DNA of 64,000 bases, from assembly GCF_017888565.1 (NCBI RefSeq), contig NZ_JAGHFX010000025.1, positions 1-64,000 on the forward strand. Direction: 5' to 3'. Positions 44,975 to 54,879 of the stretch are shown in pieces. This DNA is from Clostridium sp. (lineage in GTDB: Bacteria; Bacillota; Clostridia; Clostridiales; Clostridiaceae). The notes under the pieces are model-generated. The model did no database searches. It was not told the origin of the DNA and saw nothing but the letters and a program-made list of their open reading frames with translations. The translations under genes and the position numbers were made by a program. Every line of letters starts with the position of its first letter. Position 1 is the stretch's first letter.

Positions 44975-45460
44975 ATGTTAACTTATGAACAAATAAAAGA
45001 ATTGATAAAGTCAATAGATTCATCTTCTCTTAGAATATTTGAATTAGAAAGTGATGGTATTAAATTAAAGCTTAGTAAAAATGAAGAAAGCTTCAAAGAA
45101 ATATCAAAAGATAGTAATAGTAATGGTGGGGTAATAGGTCAGGCTGAAAATAATGCAATAGTAATAAATAATAAAGCTGAAATAAAAGAAGAATCTATTG
45201 ATATAGAAGATATAAAAAATAATAGTTTCAAATCAGTTAAATCACCTTTAGTTGGAACATTTTATTCATCTGGAACACCTGGAGGAAAACCTTATGTAGA
45301 AGTAGGCTCTAAGGTGAAAAAAGGTGAAGTTCTTTGTATTGTTGAAGCAATGAAAATAATGAATGAAATAACAGCAGAAGAGGATTGTGAAATAATAGAA
45401 GTTTTAAGAAATGATGAAGATATTGTAGAGTTTGGAATGGAATTATTTAAGATAAAGTAG
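44975..45460 (+). CDS. accB: Biotin carboxyl carrier protein of acetyl-CoA carboxylase
   Basis: 161 residues: N-terminal helix region, an Asn/Ser-rich linker (about 45-85) and a biotinyl domain with VEAMK127IMNE. The GTG at 44957 would overlap fabF further but lies before the site GGAGGTGA; the ATG at 44975 fits better. It carries biotin between AccC and AccDA. Confidence 0.93.
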   Translation: MLTYEQIKELIKSIDSSSLRIFELESDGIKLKLSKNEESFKEISKDSNSNGGVIGQAENNAIVINNKAEIKEESIDIEDIKNNSFKSVKSPLVGTFYSSGTPGGKPYVEVGSKVKKGEVLCIVEAMKIMNEITAEEDCEIIEVLRNDEDIVEFGMELFKIK

Positions 45461-45469
45461 GTGAAATAT

Positions 45470-45886
45470 TTGGATATAAAAGAGATTATGGAGATAATCC
45501 CTCATAGATACCCATTTCTATTATTAGATAGAGTTGAGAGTTTAGAGGATAATAAAATAGTTGCAATAAAAAATGTAACAATGAATGAATACTTTTTTCA
45601 AGGCCACTTTCCAGTAGAACCAGTTATGCCAGGAGTGCTAATAGTTGAAGCACTTGCACAAGCAGGAGCAGTTGCACTTTTAAAAAGAGATGAGTTTAAA
45701 GGTAAAATAGCGTACTTTGGTGGAATAAATAATGCAAAGTTTAGAAAAAAGGTTGTTCCTGGAGATACATTAAGGTTAGAGGTAGAGCTTACTAAAATAA
45801 GAGGAGCAGCTGGAATAGGTAAAGGAATTGCATATGTAAATGATAAAAAGGTTTGTGAAGCAGAATTAACCTTTATGGTAGGATAG
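45470..45886 (+). CDS. fabZ: 3-hydroxyacyl-ACP dehydratase
   Basis: About 138 residues; the hot-dog motif [14 protein letters not shown] and the later [12 protein letters not shown] mark the active site His and Glu. The probable start is the TTG at 45470 behind AGGTGA; a GTG at 45461 abutting accB is the alternative. It dehydrates beta-hydroxyacyl-ACP. Confidence 0.94.
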   Translation: MDIKEIMEIIPHRYPFLLLDRVESLEDNKIVAIKNVTMNEYFFQGHFPVEPVMPGVLIVEALAQAGAVALLKRDEFKGKIAYFGGINNAKFRKKVVPGDTLRLEVELTKIRGAAGIGKGIAYVNDKKVCEAELTFMVG

Positions 45887-45901
45887 TAAAGAGGTGTTTT
45901 T

Positions 45902-47245
45902 ATGATTAGAAAGGTATTAATAGCTAACAGAGGAGAAATAGCAGTAAGAATAATAAGAGCTTGCAAGGAGCTTGGAATACAAACAGTGGCTATTTACTCA
46001 GAAGCTGATAAAGATGCTATGCATACTCAGCTTGCAGATGAAGCTATTTGTGTTGGAAAGCCTAAATCAAAGGACTCATATTTAAATGAAAGCAATATTA
46101 TTAGTGCAGCAGTAATAACCAAATGCAATGCAATTCATCCAGGGTTTGGATTCTTATCAGAAAATGCAGAATTTGCATCTATTTGTGAAGAATGTAATAT
46201 TAAATTTATAGGACCAAGTAGTAATACTATAAGTATTATGGGAGATAAAGCTAGAGCTAGAGAAATTATGAAAAGTGCAGATGTTCCTGTAATACCTGGA
46301 AGCAACGGAATAGTTAAAAGTATTGAAGACGCATATATCGAGGCTAAAGAAATAGGGTATCCAGTAATGATAAAAGCAGCTTTAGGGGGAGGCGGTAAAG
46401 GAATTAGAATAGTTCATAAAGAAAATGAACTTGAAAATGCTTACTTTACTGCAAAATCAGAAGCTAAAGTGAATTTTGGCGATGATACAATATATATTGA
46501 AAAGTTTATAGAAAATCCTAGACATATAGAATTTCAAATTTTAGGTGATGAACATGGAAATATTATTCACTTAGGAGAAAGGGATTGTACTATACAAAGA
46601 AGAAATCAAAAGGTGCTAGAAGAGGCACCATCATTAATTTTAAGTGATGATTTAAGAAGAGAAATGGGAAGAGCAGCAATTAATGCAGCAAAAGCAGTAA
46701 ATTATTTTAATGCAGGGACAATAGAATTTTTAGTAGATAAATATAGTAATTTTTATTTTATGGAAATGAATACAAGAATTCAAGTAGAACATCCAATAAC
46801 AGAAATGGTAACATCAATTGATATTGTAAAAGAACAAATAAAAATTGCTAATGGAGAAATTTTAAGCTTTTCTCAAGATAAAGTTGAAATAAAAGGGCAT
46901 GCCATTGAGTGCAGAATAAATGCTGAAAATCCAAGGAAAGGATTTATACCCTCACCAGGAAAAATTGAATTTTTAAATTTACCAGGAGGTAATGGAATCA
47001 GAGTAGATACAGCAGTTTATTCAGGATATACTATTCCTCCAACATATGATTCAATGATAGCTAAGCTTATAGCTTATGGTAAGAATAGAGAAGAAGCAAT
47101 TAATAAAATGCTTAGAGCACTAGATGAGTTTGTAATAGAAGGTATTGATAATAATATAGAGTTTCAAATTGATATTTTAAATAATGAGAAATTTCGCTTA
47201 GGGGACTTTGATACAAGTTTTATAAGCAAAGAATATAATTTATAG
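45902..47245 (+). CDS. accC: Biotin carboxylase of acetyl-CoA carboxylase
   Basis: 447 residues, full length: IANRGEIAVRI near 7, glycine-rich ATP loop AALGGGGKGIR near 160, FMEMNTRIQVEHPITE near 285. It carboxylates biotin on AccB using ATP and bicarbonate. Confidence 0.97.
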   Translation: MIRKVLIANRGEIAVRIIRACKELGIQTVAIYSEADKDAMHTQLADEAICVGKPKSKDSYLNESNIISAAVITKCNAIHPGFGFLSENAEFASICEECNIKFIGPSSNTISIMGDKARAREIMKSADVPVIPGSNGIVKSIEDAYIEAKEIGYPVMIKAALGGGGKGIRIVHKENELENAYFTAKSEAKVNFGDDTIYIEKFIENPRHIEFQILGDEHGNIIHLGERDCTIQRRNQKVLEEAPSLILSDDLRREMGRAAINAAKAVNYFNAGTIEFLVDKYSNFYFMEMNTRIQVEHPITEMVTSIDIVKEQIKIANGEILSFSQDKVEIKGHAIECRINAENPRKGFIPSPGKIEFLNLPGGNGIRVDTAVYSGYTIPPTYDSMIAKLIAYGKNREEAINKMLRALDEFVIEGIDNNIEFQIDILNNEKFRLGDFDTSFISKEYNL

Positions 47246-47257
47246 TTGGTGAAAATT

Positions 47258-48118
47258 ATGGGGATTTTTAAAAAGAGACAATACGGAGTTATTAACATAA
47301 CTCCACAAGAAGATGAAAAAGATATACCTATAGTTCCTGATGGAACTTGGATAAAATGCAGTAAATGTGGAAAAATTTTATATAAAAAGTCCTTAGAAGA
47401 AAATCTTAATATATGTTCAAACTGTAATCATTATTTTAGATTAGGTAGTTATGAAAGATTATCATATATTTGTGATAAAGATACTTTTAGAGAGTTTAAT
47501 AAATATATGAAGTCTAAAAATCCAATGGATTTTCCAAACTACGAAGAAAAATTAAAGGCAAACGAAGAAAAGAGTGGTAACTCTGAAGCTGTAGTAACAG
47601 GAGAATGTGAAATTGGTGGAAATAAAACAATTATTGCAGTTATGGATTCAAACTTTTTAATGGGAAGTATGGGAACTGTAGTAGGAGAAAAAATTACATT
47701 AGCAATAGAGGAAGCTACAAAAAGAAAATTACCTATTATAATATTTACAGCTTCTGGAGGAGCCAGAATGCAAGAAGGAATATTTTCTTTGATGCAAATG
47801 GCTAAAATAAGTAGTGCACTTGCAAAACATAGTGAAGAAGGGCTGCTTTATATAACAGTTTTAACTGATCCAACAACAGGTGGAGTTACAGCAAGTTTTG
47901 CTATGCTTGGTGACATTATACTAGCAGAACCTAATGCATTAATAGGTTTTGCAGGAAGAAGAGTAATAGAAGGAACTATAAAAGAAAAATTGCCTGAAAA
48001 TTTCCAAAGTGCAGAATTTTTATTAGAAAATGGATTTATAGATAATATTATAAAAAGAGAAGATTTAAAAAAGGCTCTTTCAACTCTTCTAAAATTTCAT
48101 AGGAATAAGGAGGTGTAG
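47258..48118 (+). CDS. accD: Acetyl-CoA carboxylase carboxyltransferase subunit beta
   Basis: 286 residues. The N-terminal zinc ribbon (C-S-K-C and C-S-N-C, about 30-55) precedes the crotonase-fold carboxyltransferase with SGGARMQEG and GRRVIEGTI. The ATG at 47258 has GGTGA upstream; an in-frame TTG at 47246 abuts the accC stop. It pairs with AccA. Confidence 0.95.
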   Translation: MGIFKKRQYGVINITPQEDEKDIPIVPDGTWIKCSKCGKILYKKSLEENLNICSNCNHYFRLGSYERLSYICDKDTFREFNKYMKSKNPMDFPNYEEKLKANEEKSGNSEAVVTGECEIGGNKTIIAVMDSNFLMGSMGTVVGEKITLAIEEATKRKLPIIIFTASGGARMQEGIFSLMQMAKISSALAKHSEEGLLYITVLTDPTTGGVTASFAMLGDIILAEPNALIGFAGRRVIEGTIKEKLPENFQSAEFLLENGFIDNIIKREDLKKALSTLLKFHRNKEV

Positions 48119-48120
48119 TT

Positions 48121-48915
48121 GTGAATAAAAAGATCAAGGCATATGATAGATTAGTAATAGCAAGAATGGTAGAAAGACCAACTACACTTGATTATATAGA
48201 TAAAATATTTACTAACTTTTTTGAATTACATGGAGATAGATGTTTTAAAGATGATAAATCCATAGTAGGAGGAATTGGGCTTTTAAATGGAAATCCAATT
48301 ACTATAATAGGAATTCAAAAAGGAAAAGATTTAAAAGAAAATATGGAGAGAAATTTTGGTTCTCCGCATCCAGAAGGATATAGAAAAGCTTTAAGATTAA
48401 TGAGGCAAGCTGAGAAATTTAATAGACCTATAGTTTGTTTCATAAATACATCTGGTGCATATTGTGGTGTTGGTGCAGAAGAAAGAGGTCAAGGAGAAGC
48501 AATAGCAAGAAATTTAATAGAAATAGCACGAATCAAAGTACCTATAATTTCAATAATAATAGGTGAAGGTGGAAGTGGTGGAGCTTTAGCTTTAGCTTGT
48601 GGAGATAGAGTTTGGATGCTTGAAAACTCTGTTTATTCTATACTTTCTCCGGAAGGATTTGCATCAATACTTTTAAAAGATCCTTCAAAATCAAAGGATG
48701 TTGCTGAGATTATGGGAATAACTTCATATGAGCTTTTAGAAAGTGGTATAATTGAAAAGATAATAAAGGAACCTAAAGGGGGAGCTCATAAGAATTTAGA
48801 GCTAGTTTCAAATTCTATAAAAGAAGAATTAATAAATGAATTCAAAGTATTAAATAATAAACCTAAAGATGTGCTTTTAGAGGAACGTTCTTTAAGATTT
48901 AGAAAGTTTAAATAA
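48121..48915 (+). CDS. accA: Acetyl-CoA carboxylase carboxyltransferase subunit alpha
   Basis: 264 residues, GTG start two bases after accD with AAGGAGGTG upstream. [27 protein letters not shown] and [11 protein letters not shown] are the family blocks. It completes acetyl-CoA carboxylase and ends the operon. Shorter than E. coli AccA (about 319), as is usual in Firmicutes. Confidence 0.96.
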   Translation: MNKKIKAYDRLVIARMVERPTTLDYIDKIFTNFFELHGDRCFKDDKSIVGGIGLLNGNPITIIGIQKGKDLKENMERNFGSPHPEGYRKALRLMRQAEKFNRPIVCFINTSGAYCGVGAEERGQGEAIARNLIEIARIKVPIISIIIGEGGSGGALALACGDRVWMLENSVYSILSPEGFASILLKDPSKSKDVAEIMGITSYELLESGIIEKIIKEPKGGAHKNLELVSNSIKEELINEFKVLNNKPKDVLLEERSLRFRKFK

Positions 48916-48956
48916 AATAATTTAATATTAACAAGAATGACTATAATGTAGCTTTA

Positions 48957-49112
48957 ATATATAAGGAGATGTCATAGAAAATTATTCAATGTAAAATGTA
49001 AAATTGAGGTGGTATTTCAGTATGAAATACTTAAATTTATATTAAAAACTCTTTCAGTAGTTTTACTTTCAATCTTAATTCTATATTTTTAATTTTTAGA
49101 TATCTCCTTTAT
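48957..49112. repeat. Imperfect palindromic intergenic element
   Basis: The ends ATAAGGAGATGTC and GATATCTCCTTTAT are inverted repeats of each other with few mismatches. Inside lie AATGTAAAATGTAAAATT, a hairpin GTATTTC-AGTAT-GAAATAC, and the pair CTTTCAGTAGTTTTACTTTC. It fills the gap between convergent accA and the LprI-like gene and does not code. It may be a MITE-like element or a large bidirectional terminator. Confidence 0.5.
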
Positions 49113-49120
49113 TTATTATT

Positions 49121-49747
49121 TTAATCTGTCATATAATTATTAACTAACTCATAACATCTGTTTTTTGTCGTCCCATATAAAGATGAATTATATGCAACAA
49201 ATTCAAATGTCCCACCTTTATATTTTTCAGCGTCTTTCTTTGCTGTAGCCTCCTTTTCTTCTATCCATTTAATTTGTTCACTTTGTAAGTTTTGCATTGT
49301 TTCTGGTGATAACTGCTCTTTTAGTAAAGCATAAATCTCATTTAATGCTTTGTCATACATATCATAGGATACTCCATAATAACTTGTCATAGCAATTGTT
49401 ATTCCAGCATCTGAATCCTTCTTTTCAGGTAATGAATCAAGTTCTTTTTGGATATTATCTAATTTTTCTATAAATTCTTTTCTTTTTCCTTCTATTTGGG
49501 TTACTTGATCTGCTGGATTAGGTTCTTGAGTAGTTTCATTTATTTTTGTATTGTTTGAATTATATGAGGAATCACTAGTGCCATTAGTATCACTATTATC
49601 AACATTATTTATATCATCGTTCATTTGTTGATTTTCTTCTACTTCATTTTTAGAATTTTGATTTTCCTCATTATCTTTTGAACATGCTGTAAATGGAATT
49701 ATTAATAGTAAAACAACCAGCATAAATGTTAATTTTTTAGCTTTCAT
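49121..49747 (-). CDS. LprI-like (DUF1311) lipoprotein
   Basis: 208 residues: signal peptide with lipobox F-T-A-C22, a low-complexity Asn/Glu/Ser linker (about 25-85), then a C-terminal LprI/DUF1311 helical domain with YDMYDKALNEIYALLKEQL and EQIKWIEEKEATAKK. The mycobacterial relative LprI inhibits lysozyme; family members elsewhere have unknown roles. Exported and membrane-anchored. Monocistronic. Confidence 0.8.
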   Translation of the reverse strand: MKAKKLTFMLVVLLLIIPFTACSKDNEENQNSKNEVEENQQMNDDINNVDNSDTNGTSDSSYNSNNTKINETTQEPNPADQVTQIEGKRKEFIEKLDNIQKELDSLPEKKDSDAGITIAMTSYYGVSYDMYDKALNEIYALLKEQLSPETMQNLQSEQIKWIEEKEATAKKDAEKYKGGTFEFVAYNSSLYGTTKNRCYELVNNYMTD

Positions 49748-50163
49748 AAGTGCTCTCCTTTTGACTTTATTTTTATCTTATTTTAATAATTTATAAACAT
49801 GAAATTTTTAAGATTTAAAAATTTCCTTTAATAATTTGATATTTTTTATATTATATAATAATTTGAGAAAATGATTACGCTTCCATTATAACATCATCTC
49901 TAATTTATATGTTTAGTTAAATTTAAATTAAGGTAATAAATTAAATTTAATAGTACTTGTCTTTGTTAAATAATATAGAATATTTCAAAATTAATGTTAT
50001 AATTAAAATATATTTGTAAATCAGTGAAAAACGTAGAATTTATAATGAGTGAAAATATTCAAGAATTTAATTAAAACATGTTTTAATTGAATTTTAAGTT
50101 TGGTAGAGCAAAACAACGTAAATTTTTGTTTTTAATTCTTTAGTTATCTTAAGGGGGATTTAA
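49748..50163. other. Divergent intergenic region with a perfect palindrome
   Basis: 416 AT-rich bases. The 20-bp perfect palindrome at 50069-50088 is listed separately. AAGGGGG lies before the deaminase start. No riboswitch is recognised. Confidence 0.5.
50069..50088. promoter_or_regulatory. 20-bp perfect palindrome
   Basis: AATTAAAACATGTTTTAATT is a perfect inverted repeat without loop, extended by imperfect AATT arms to about 50064-50093. It lies 75 bases before the deaminase gene. It resembles a dimeric repressor site; no regulator is known. Confidence 0.4.
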
Positions 50164-50658
50164 ATGAAAAGACATGATTACATATCTTGGGATGAATATT
50201 TTATGGGAGTAGCAATTCTTGCTGGAAAGAGAAGTAAGGATCCGAGTACTCAAGTTGGGGCTTGTATAGTTGATGATGATAATAAGATTTTAAGTCAAGG
50301 ATATAATGGATTACCAAGAGGATGTTCAGATGATGAATTTCCATGGAATAGAGAAGGTGATGTGCTTGAAACGAAATATCCATATGTAGTACATGCCGAA
50401 CTTAATGCTATTTTAAATAGTAGAGGAACTAATCTTTATGGCTCCAAAATTTATGTTGCACTATTTCCTTGTAATGAGTGCGCAAAGGCAATAATACAAG
50501 CTGGAATAAAAGAAGTAGTATATCTTTCAGATAAGTATTCTGACTCAGATAATGTTAAAGCTTCTAAAAGGTTATTAAGTGCAGCCGGAGTGAAGATGAC
50601 AATATTAGAGCCTAAAAATAAAAATATAAATATTTCTTTAGAAATAAATGATATTTAA
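50164..50658 (+). CDS. Deoxycytidylate deaminase (ComEB-like)
   Basis: 164 residues. Zinc site H77-A-E79 and P-C103-N-E-C106, with SKDPSTQVGACIVD near 24 and GYNGLPRG near 46 typical of dCMP deaminases. It makes dUMP for thymidylate synthesis. Clear GGGGG site; single gene with a weak terminator. Confidence 0.92.
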   Translation: MKRHDYISWDEYFMGVAILAGKRSKDPSTQVGACIVDDDNKILSQGYNGLPRGCSDDEFPWNREGDVLETKYPYVVHAELNAILNSRGTNLYGSKIYVALFPCNECAKAIIQAGIKEVVYLSDKYSDSDNVKASKRLLSAAGVKMTILEPKNKNINISLEINDI

Positions 50659-50741
50659 CAAGTAAATTTTATAAATATAGTATTAGAAAAAACTATTAAA
50701 TCTAAATTTGATTTAATAATATAAGTTTAGAAAAATATATT

Positions 50742-50780
50742 AAAAGATGATTTCTTCATTATATAGAGGTCGTCTTTTTT
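50742..50780 (+). terminator. Terminator after dCMP deaminase gene
   Basis: AAAAGATGA and TCGTCTTTT form a 9-bp stem with one G-T pair around a 19-nt partly paired loop, followed by TTTCTTTATT. Confidence 0.55.
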
Positions 50781-51070
50781 CTTTATTCTACTTGGAATTA
50801 ATTGTATAATGTATGTATTAATAAATAGCGAGGGGAAAATTAGATTAAAAGAGTTTTCTAGAAAGATATAATTAAAAATTAAAGATATTTATTTAGACTA
50901 TAAACATAAGGATACTTCAATAGCTGTAAAACAAAAAAAATTATACTAGAGAATATTATGAAGGAATTCGAAGAAAATTTTTGAAGGTTACAATTTGGAA
51001 ATAATTTAGAAAATATTATTAACAACTATAGTTTATAATAAAAATTAAATAGTAGATTTGGGAGAGAAAT
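50781..51070 (+). other. Gap with a possible decayed gene
   Basis: Three frames contain short peptide-like stretches (for example I-K-D-I-Y-L-D-Y-K-H-K-D-T-S and, one frame over, I-L-E-N-I-M-K-E-F-E-E-N-F) interrupted by stops and an A-run at about 50933. It looks like an eroded gene upstream of the response regulator but matches no recognised family. Confidence 0.3.
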
Positions 51071-51772
51071 ATGAGAGAGAATATATTAATTATAGAAGAT
51101 GATAGGGATATAAGTGAAATACTAAGATTTGCTTTAATGAAGGAAGGATATAAAGTAAAAGTAAATCCAAATGGATTAGAAGCAAAAGATGAAATAAAGA
51201 ATTTTAATCCAGACCTAATATTACTAGACATAATGTTAAATGATATAGATGGATTTAGTGTTTGTAAAAATATTTCAAGTTATAAAATTCCAATAATTAT
51301 GCTTACGGCAAGAGTTGAAATAATGGATAAGATATTGGGATTAGAGCTTGGAGCAGATGATTATATAACGAAACCATTTGATATAAGAGAGGTCATAACA
51401 AGGGTTAGAGTAGCAATAAGAAGAAGAGATGAAATGAAAAAGTTGGTTGCTTCTAAAGAACAAGAGGAAATAATTGTAGATAATATAGTAATTAATGAAG
51501 CTTGTAGAAGTGTTCATGTGAATAATGAAGGAGTTCAATTAAAGCCTAAGGAATTTGAACTATTAACATTTCTTTGTAAAAATACAAACAAGGTTTATTC
51601 AAGGAATCAATTATTAGATTTAGTTTGGGGATATGATTTTTTAGGTGATACAAGAACTGTGGATGTACATATAACAAGACTACGTAAAAAATTAAAAGAC
51701 AACTTTAATATAGAAACTATTTTTGGAGTAGGATACATGCTAAAGGAGAAAAATGTTAACAATAAGGCGTAA
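51071..51772 (+). CDS. OmpR-family response regulator
   Basis: 233 residues: receiver domain with acidic pair D10-D11 region, phospho-acceptor D53 in LLDIML, T in MLTAR and K in TKPF; then a winged-helix DNA-binding domain with PKEFELLTFL and DTRTVDVHITRLRKK. GGGAG precedes the start. The kinase gene that overlaps its end is broken, so the regulator is either orphaned or driven by another kinase. Confidence 0.93.
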   Translation: MRENILIIEDDRDISEILRFALMKEGYKVKVNPNGLEAKDEIKNFNPDLILLDIMLNDIDGFSVCKNISSYKIPIIMLTARVEIMDKILGLELGADDYITKPFDIREVITRVRVAIRRRDEMKKLVASKEQEEIIVDNIVINEACRSVHVNNEGVQLKPKEFELLTFLCKNTNKVYSRNQLLDLVWGYDFLGDTRTVDVHITRLRKKLKDNFNIETIFGVGYMLKEKNVNNKA

Positions 51773-52640
51773 ATTTGGAATAGTTTTAGGACTTATTTTT
51801 GTTTTATAAATACTATTATTTAATTTAATAATGGACAAGTTTTTTGATAAGAATTTCAAGGATCATATATCAAAAGATATGAGTAATATTTATAAAGTTT
51901 CGGCTAAGAACTTAGAAGATTATATAATAATAAATAATATAAAAAAAGAGAATATGTTAAAAGATGATTTTAATAATAAAGTTATGAAATTTATTGTTGA
52001 AAGAGTAAATTGTCAAGGTATTTTTTATAGTTTAGATGGGGGAGTATTGGCAACAGGAATTACTAATGAAAGAGTAATCGATTTAAATATATTAAAAGAA
52101 ATGCCATTTTCCTTTGATCTTGCAAAGAATAATAAAAGCGTAGTAGATATAGAAAGCAAGAATGGAAATATAATAGGAAAATTAAGCTCTCCTATTTATG
52201 GTAAAGATAATGAAAATATAGGAGTCTTAGTTTTAATAAAAGATTATACTTCTGAGTATTTAAGAAATAAGAACATAAAAAATCTTGTTAATGTAATAGT
52301 ATTAACATTATTTTTATTAATATTTATTTCAATATACTTTTTATCTTCGACTATTATAAGACCAATTATAATTTTAAAGGATAAGATTTCTCAAATATCT
52401 ATAGGAAATTATCCTGAAAAGATAAATAAAACATCAAAAGATGAAATAGGTGTACTTATAAATACATTTAATAATATGAGTGAAAAACTAAAGTTAAAAG
52501 ATGAGCAAGAAAAAAATATATTTAGAAATATTACTCATGAATTAAAGACACCATTAACTAATATATCAGGATATGCACAAATTTTAAGATAATATGATTT
52601 TAATGATGAAGAACTTTTAATTCGGCTGTTGGGAATAAAG
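51753..52640 (+). pseudogene. Broken sensor histidine kinase
   Basis: One frame reads from ATG 51753 (overlapping the regulator) through M-L-T-I-R-R-K-F-G, then a TAA at 51807-51809 inside the first membrane helix. The same frame resumes with an extracellular sensor region, a second helix (about 52284-52350), HAMP, and the H-box FRNITHELKTPLTN ending in SGYAQILR. A TAA (52590-52592) stands where homologues have a Glu codon, because Y-D-F-N-D-E-E-L-L continues in frame; after about 52637 all similarity ends. The ATPase domain is missing. Function is lost. Confidence 0.88.
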
Positions 52641-52719
52641 CAATGAATCCATTAAAGGTTTATTATGAGATTTATAAAGTAGAAAATTAAAATATATAAT
52701 AAATATAAAATTTAAAGAC

Positions 52720-52757
52720 GAAGGGGGAGATGTTAATTATTCTCTCCCTTCTTTTTT
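52720..52757 (+). terminator. Terminator
   Basis: GAAGGGGGAGA pairs with TCTCTCCCTTC (one G-T pair) and is followed by TTTTTTAT. It is the likely original end of the two-component operon. Confidence 0.85.
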
Positions 52758-53123
52758 ATAGTGTGCTCAGAATAAGAAACAACTTGAAGGTGAAAAAGTC
52801 TATTGAGAAGAAACTTCTTAGCATGTACATTAAAGTTAATCTATGGGAAAGTGTATTCAAGCATATCTAAACAATAATTATAGAAGCATAAATAGGAATT
52901 AAGAGATATTTTATCTATATTAAAGTTGATGACTTTAATAGAATTATTCTCAGTTACTGGATTTCCTTAAAGTTTTTCTATCTATATTAATTATATCAAA
53001 TGAATTTTTAGGAAATCTTAAGACTTTATAAAGTTGAAATTAATAATTGAATGTTATCATTTAAGTAAGTTTTAATTATAGTTATTGTACATTCAGCATA
53101 AACAAAAGAAAGGAAAGAATTAC
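52758..53123. other. Gap without a recognised gene
   Basis: 366 bases after the terminator contain only short frames, such as Q-N-K-K-Q-L-E-G-E-K-V-Y near 52770 broken by stops. It may hold further decayed sequence. AAAGGAAAG before 53124 is the ribosome site of the next gene. Confidence 0.35.
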
Positions 53124-54257
53124 ATGAAAATATTAATTTTAACTAGCCATTTTGGAATGGGGCATTATTGTGCTGCAGAGGCTATTAAGGAAGAACTACT
53201 TGAATCTAATACTGATGATATTATTGAAATTGTAGATATTGTAAAGGTATTGTTTCCTATTATGCATAAATTAGTTTATAGATTTTTTACTCTTTTTATC
53301 TGTAGATTTTCATGTGTATACAATTTTATAAATAATTTTGCTATGAAACATGAAAAAACTTGTTTAAAGAGACGAAATTTAAATAAAATAAATTCTTTAA
53401 TCGAAAAATATAATCCAGATTTAATAATATCTACGTGGTCTGCATGTTCTCGATTTATTTCAACCTATAAGCAGGAATATGAAGATGATATTCAACTATA
53501 TACATATATTACTGATATTACAGTTCATGATGGATGGATTTCTAATGGGACTAATATGTATTTTGTAGCAGCGAGAAGCACAATGGAACTCCTTTTATCA
53601 AAAGGAGTTACTGCTGAGAAAATTATTATAAATGGAATACCTGTAAGGAAGTGCTTTAAAAAGAAAGTGGAAGTACAATTTATTGATAATAAAAAGAAAA
53701 TCCTAATAATGGGAGGAGGACTTGGGTTAATAAGAAACCTTGATAATATATTAGATCAATTATATGAATCAAGAGGGGTTCATATTACAATTATAACTGG
53801 TAAAAATAAAAAACTATTAAAAAAGATTAAAAAAGATTACCCTAAAATAGATGTAGTTGGTTATACAGATCAAGTATATAAATATATGGAAAGGTCAGAT
53901 TTACTAATCACTAAGCCAGGAGGAATTTCAACTTTTGAAGCTATTTATACTACCACACCTTTATATATTATTAAACCATTTTTATCTCAAGAGGTTGGAA
54001 ATGCTGAATTTATTGAAAAAATGATTATAGGAAAAATTGCTTGGGGAAATAACTCCAATATATCTGAAGACATTATATCTTTAATAAGTAATGAGAGGCT
54101 TTTGGGAGAAATGAAATATAATATGCAACTTTTGAAGAATGAAGTTTCTGAATCTAAACTGAAGAAAGTTTACGAAAGGAATGTGAGAAAAGATGTGGAT
54201 AATTGTAATGATATTATATTTAATAGTATATGGAATAATTCCTACATTGTTTTATAG
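53124..54257 (+). CDS. Diacylglycerol-type glycosyltransferase (MGDG synthase/UgtP family)
   Basis: About 377 residues from the ATG at 53124 (AAAGGAAAG site); an in-frame TTG at 53085 has none. N-terminal TSHFGMGHYCAAEAI (about 6-20) is the membrane-acceptor motif of MGDG synthases and UgtP, and ITKPGGISTFEAI near 275 is the nucleotide-sugar block of GT28. Such enzymes add hexose, or N-acetylhexosamine, to diacylglycerol on the cytosolic face. It overlaps the deacetylase gene by 65 bases. Confidence 0.8.
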   Translation: MKILILTSHFGMGHYCAAEAIKEELLESNTDDIIEIVDIVKVLFPIMHKLVYRFFTLFICRFSCVYNFINNFAMKHEKTCLKRRNLNKINSLIEKYNPDLIISTWSACSRFISTYKQEYEDDIQLYTYITDITVHDGWISNGTNMYFVAARSTMELLLSKGVTAEKIIINGIPVRKCFKKKVEVQFIDNKKKILIMGGGLGLIRNLDNILDQLYESRGVHITIITGKNKKLLKKIKKDYPKIDVVGYTDQVYKYMERSDLLITKPGGISTFEAIYTTTPLYIIKPFLSQEVGNAEFIEKMIIGKIAWGNNSNISEDIISLISNERLLGEMKYNMQLLKNEVSESKLKKVYERNVRKDVDNCNDIIFNSIWNNSYIVL

Positions 54258-54879
54258 AATATGGAATAGAAAACAGAAAAAGAATAGAAGAGAAAAAGAA
54301 ATAGAAAATATATATTTGACATTTGATGATGGTGTGGATAATAAATACACTATAGAAGTTCTCAAAGTACTAAAGTCTTACCAAGTTCAAGCAACATTCT
54401 TTGTTGTAGCAGAATTTGCTAAAAATAATCCTAAGATTATTAAGTTAATCAAAGAAGATGGACATGCAGTAGGATTACATTCATTAGAACATAAAAATGA
54501 AATTTTTCAGGCACCATGGAATATAAGAAAAGATTTTTCAAAAAGTATGGATATATTAAAAGAACTTGATATTGAACCGAAGTTTTTTAGACCTCCTTGG
54601 GGGCATTTTAGCTTGGCGGCTATAAATGAAATAAAAAAATTAAATTTAAAGATTGTTCTTTGGAATGTAATTGTAGGAGATTGGAAGGCAAATATAGAAG
54701 CAACAACGATAGCAGATAGATTGCTTCGTGAAACAGAAAAAGGAGATATTATCTGTCTTCATGATGGACGAGGGAAAAATGATGCTCCGAAAAGAACTGT
54801 TGAAGCATTAAAGATAGTTCTTCCAATTTGGAAATCACTAGGAGTTACTTTTGGAACTTTGGAGGAACTTTATGAGTAA
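54193..54879 (+). CDS. Polysaccharide deacetylase (NodB) with N-terminal membrane anchor
   Basis: 228 residues: one helix (about 3-21), a strongly basic stretch (R-I-W-N-R-K-Q-K-K-N-R-R), then a NodB domain with TFDD46G, H96-S-L-E-H100, RPPWGH and ICLHDG. Zn-dependent removal of N-acetyl groups from sugars is expected. The basic side follows the helix, so the positive-inside rule places the domain in the cytosol. The start overlaps the glycosyltransferase and its end overlaps the next start; an ATG at 54208 is a second option. Confidence 0.85.
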   Translation: MWIIVMILYLIVYGIIPTLFYRIWNRKQKKNRREKEIENIYLTFDDGVDNKYTIEVLKVLKSYQVQATFFVVAEFAKNNPKIIKLIKEDGHAVGLHSLEHKNEIFQAPWNIRKDFSKSMDILKELDIEPKFFRPPWGHFSLAAINEIKKLNLKIVLWNVIVGDWKANIEATTIADRLLRETEKGDIICLHDGRGKNDAPKRTVEALKIVLPIWKSLGVTFGTLEELYE

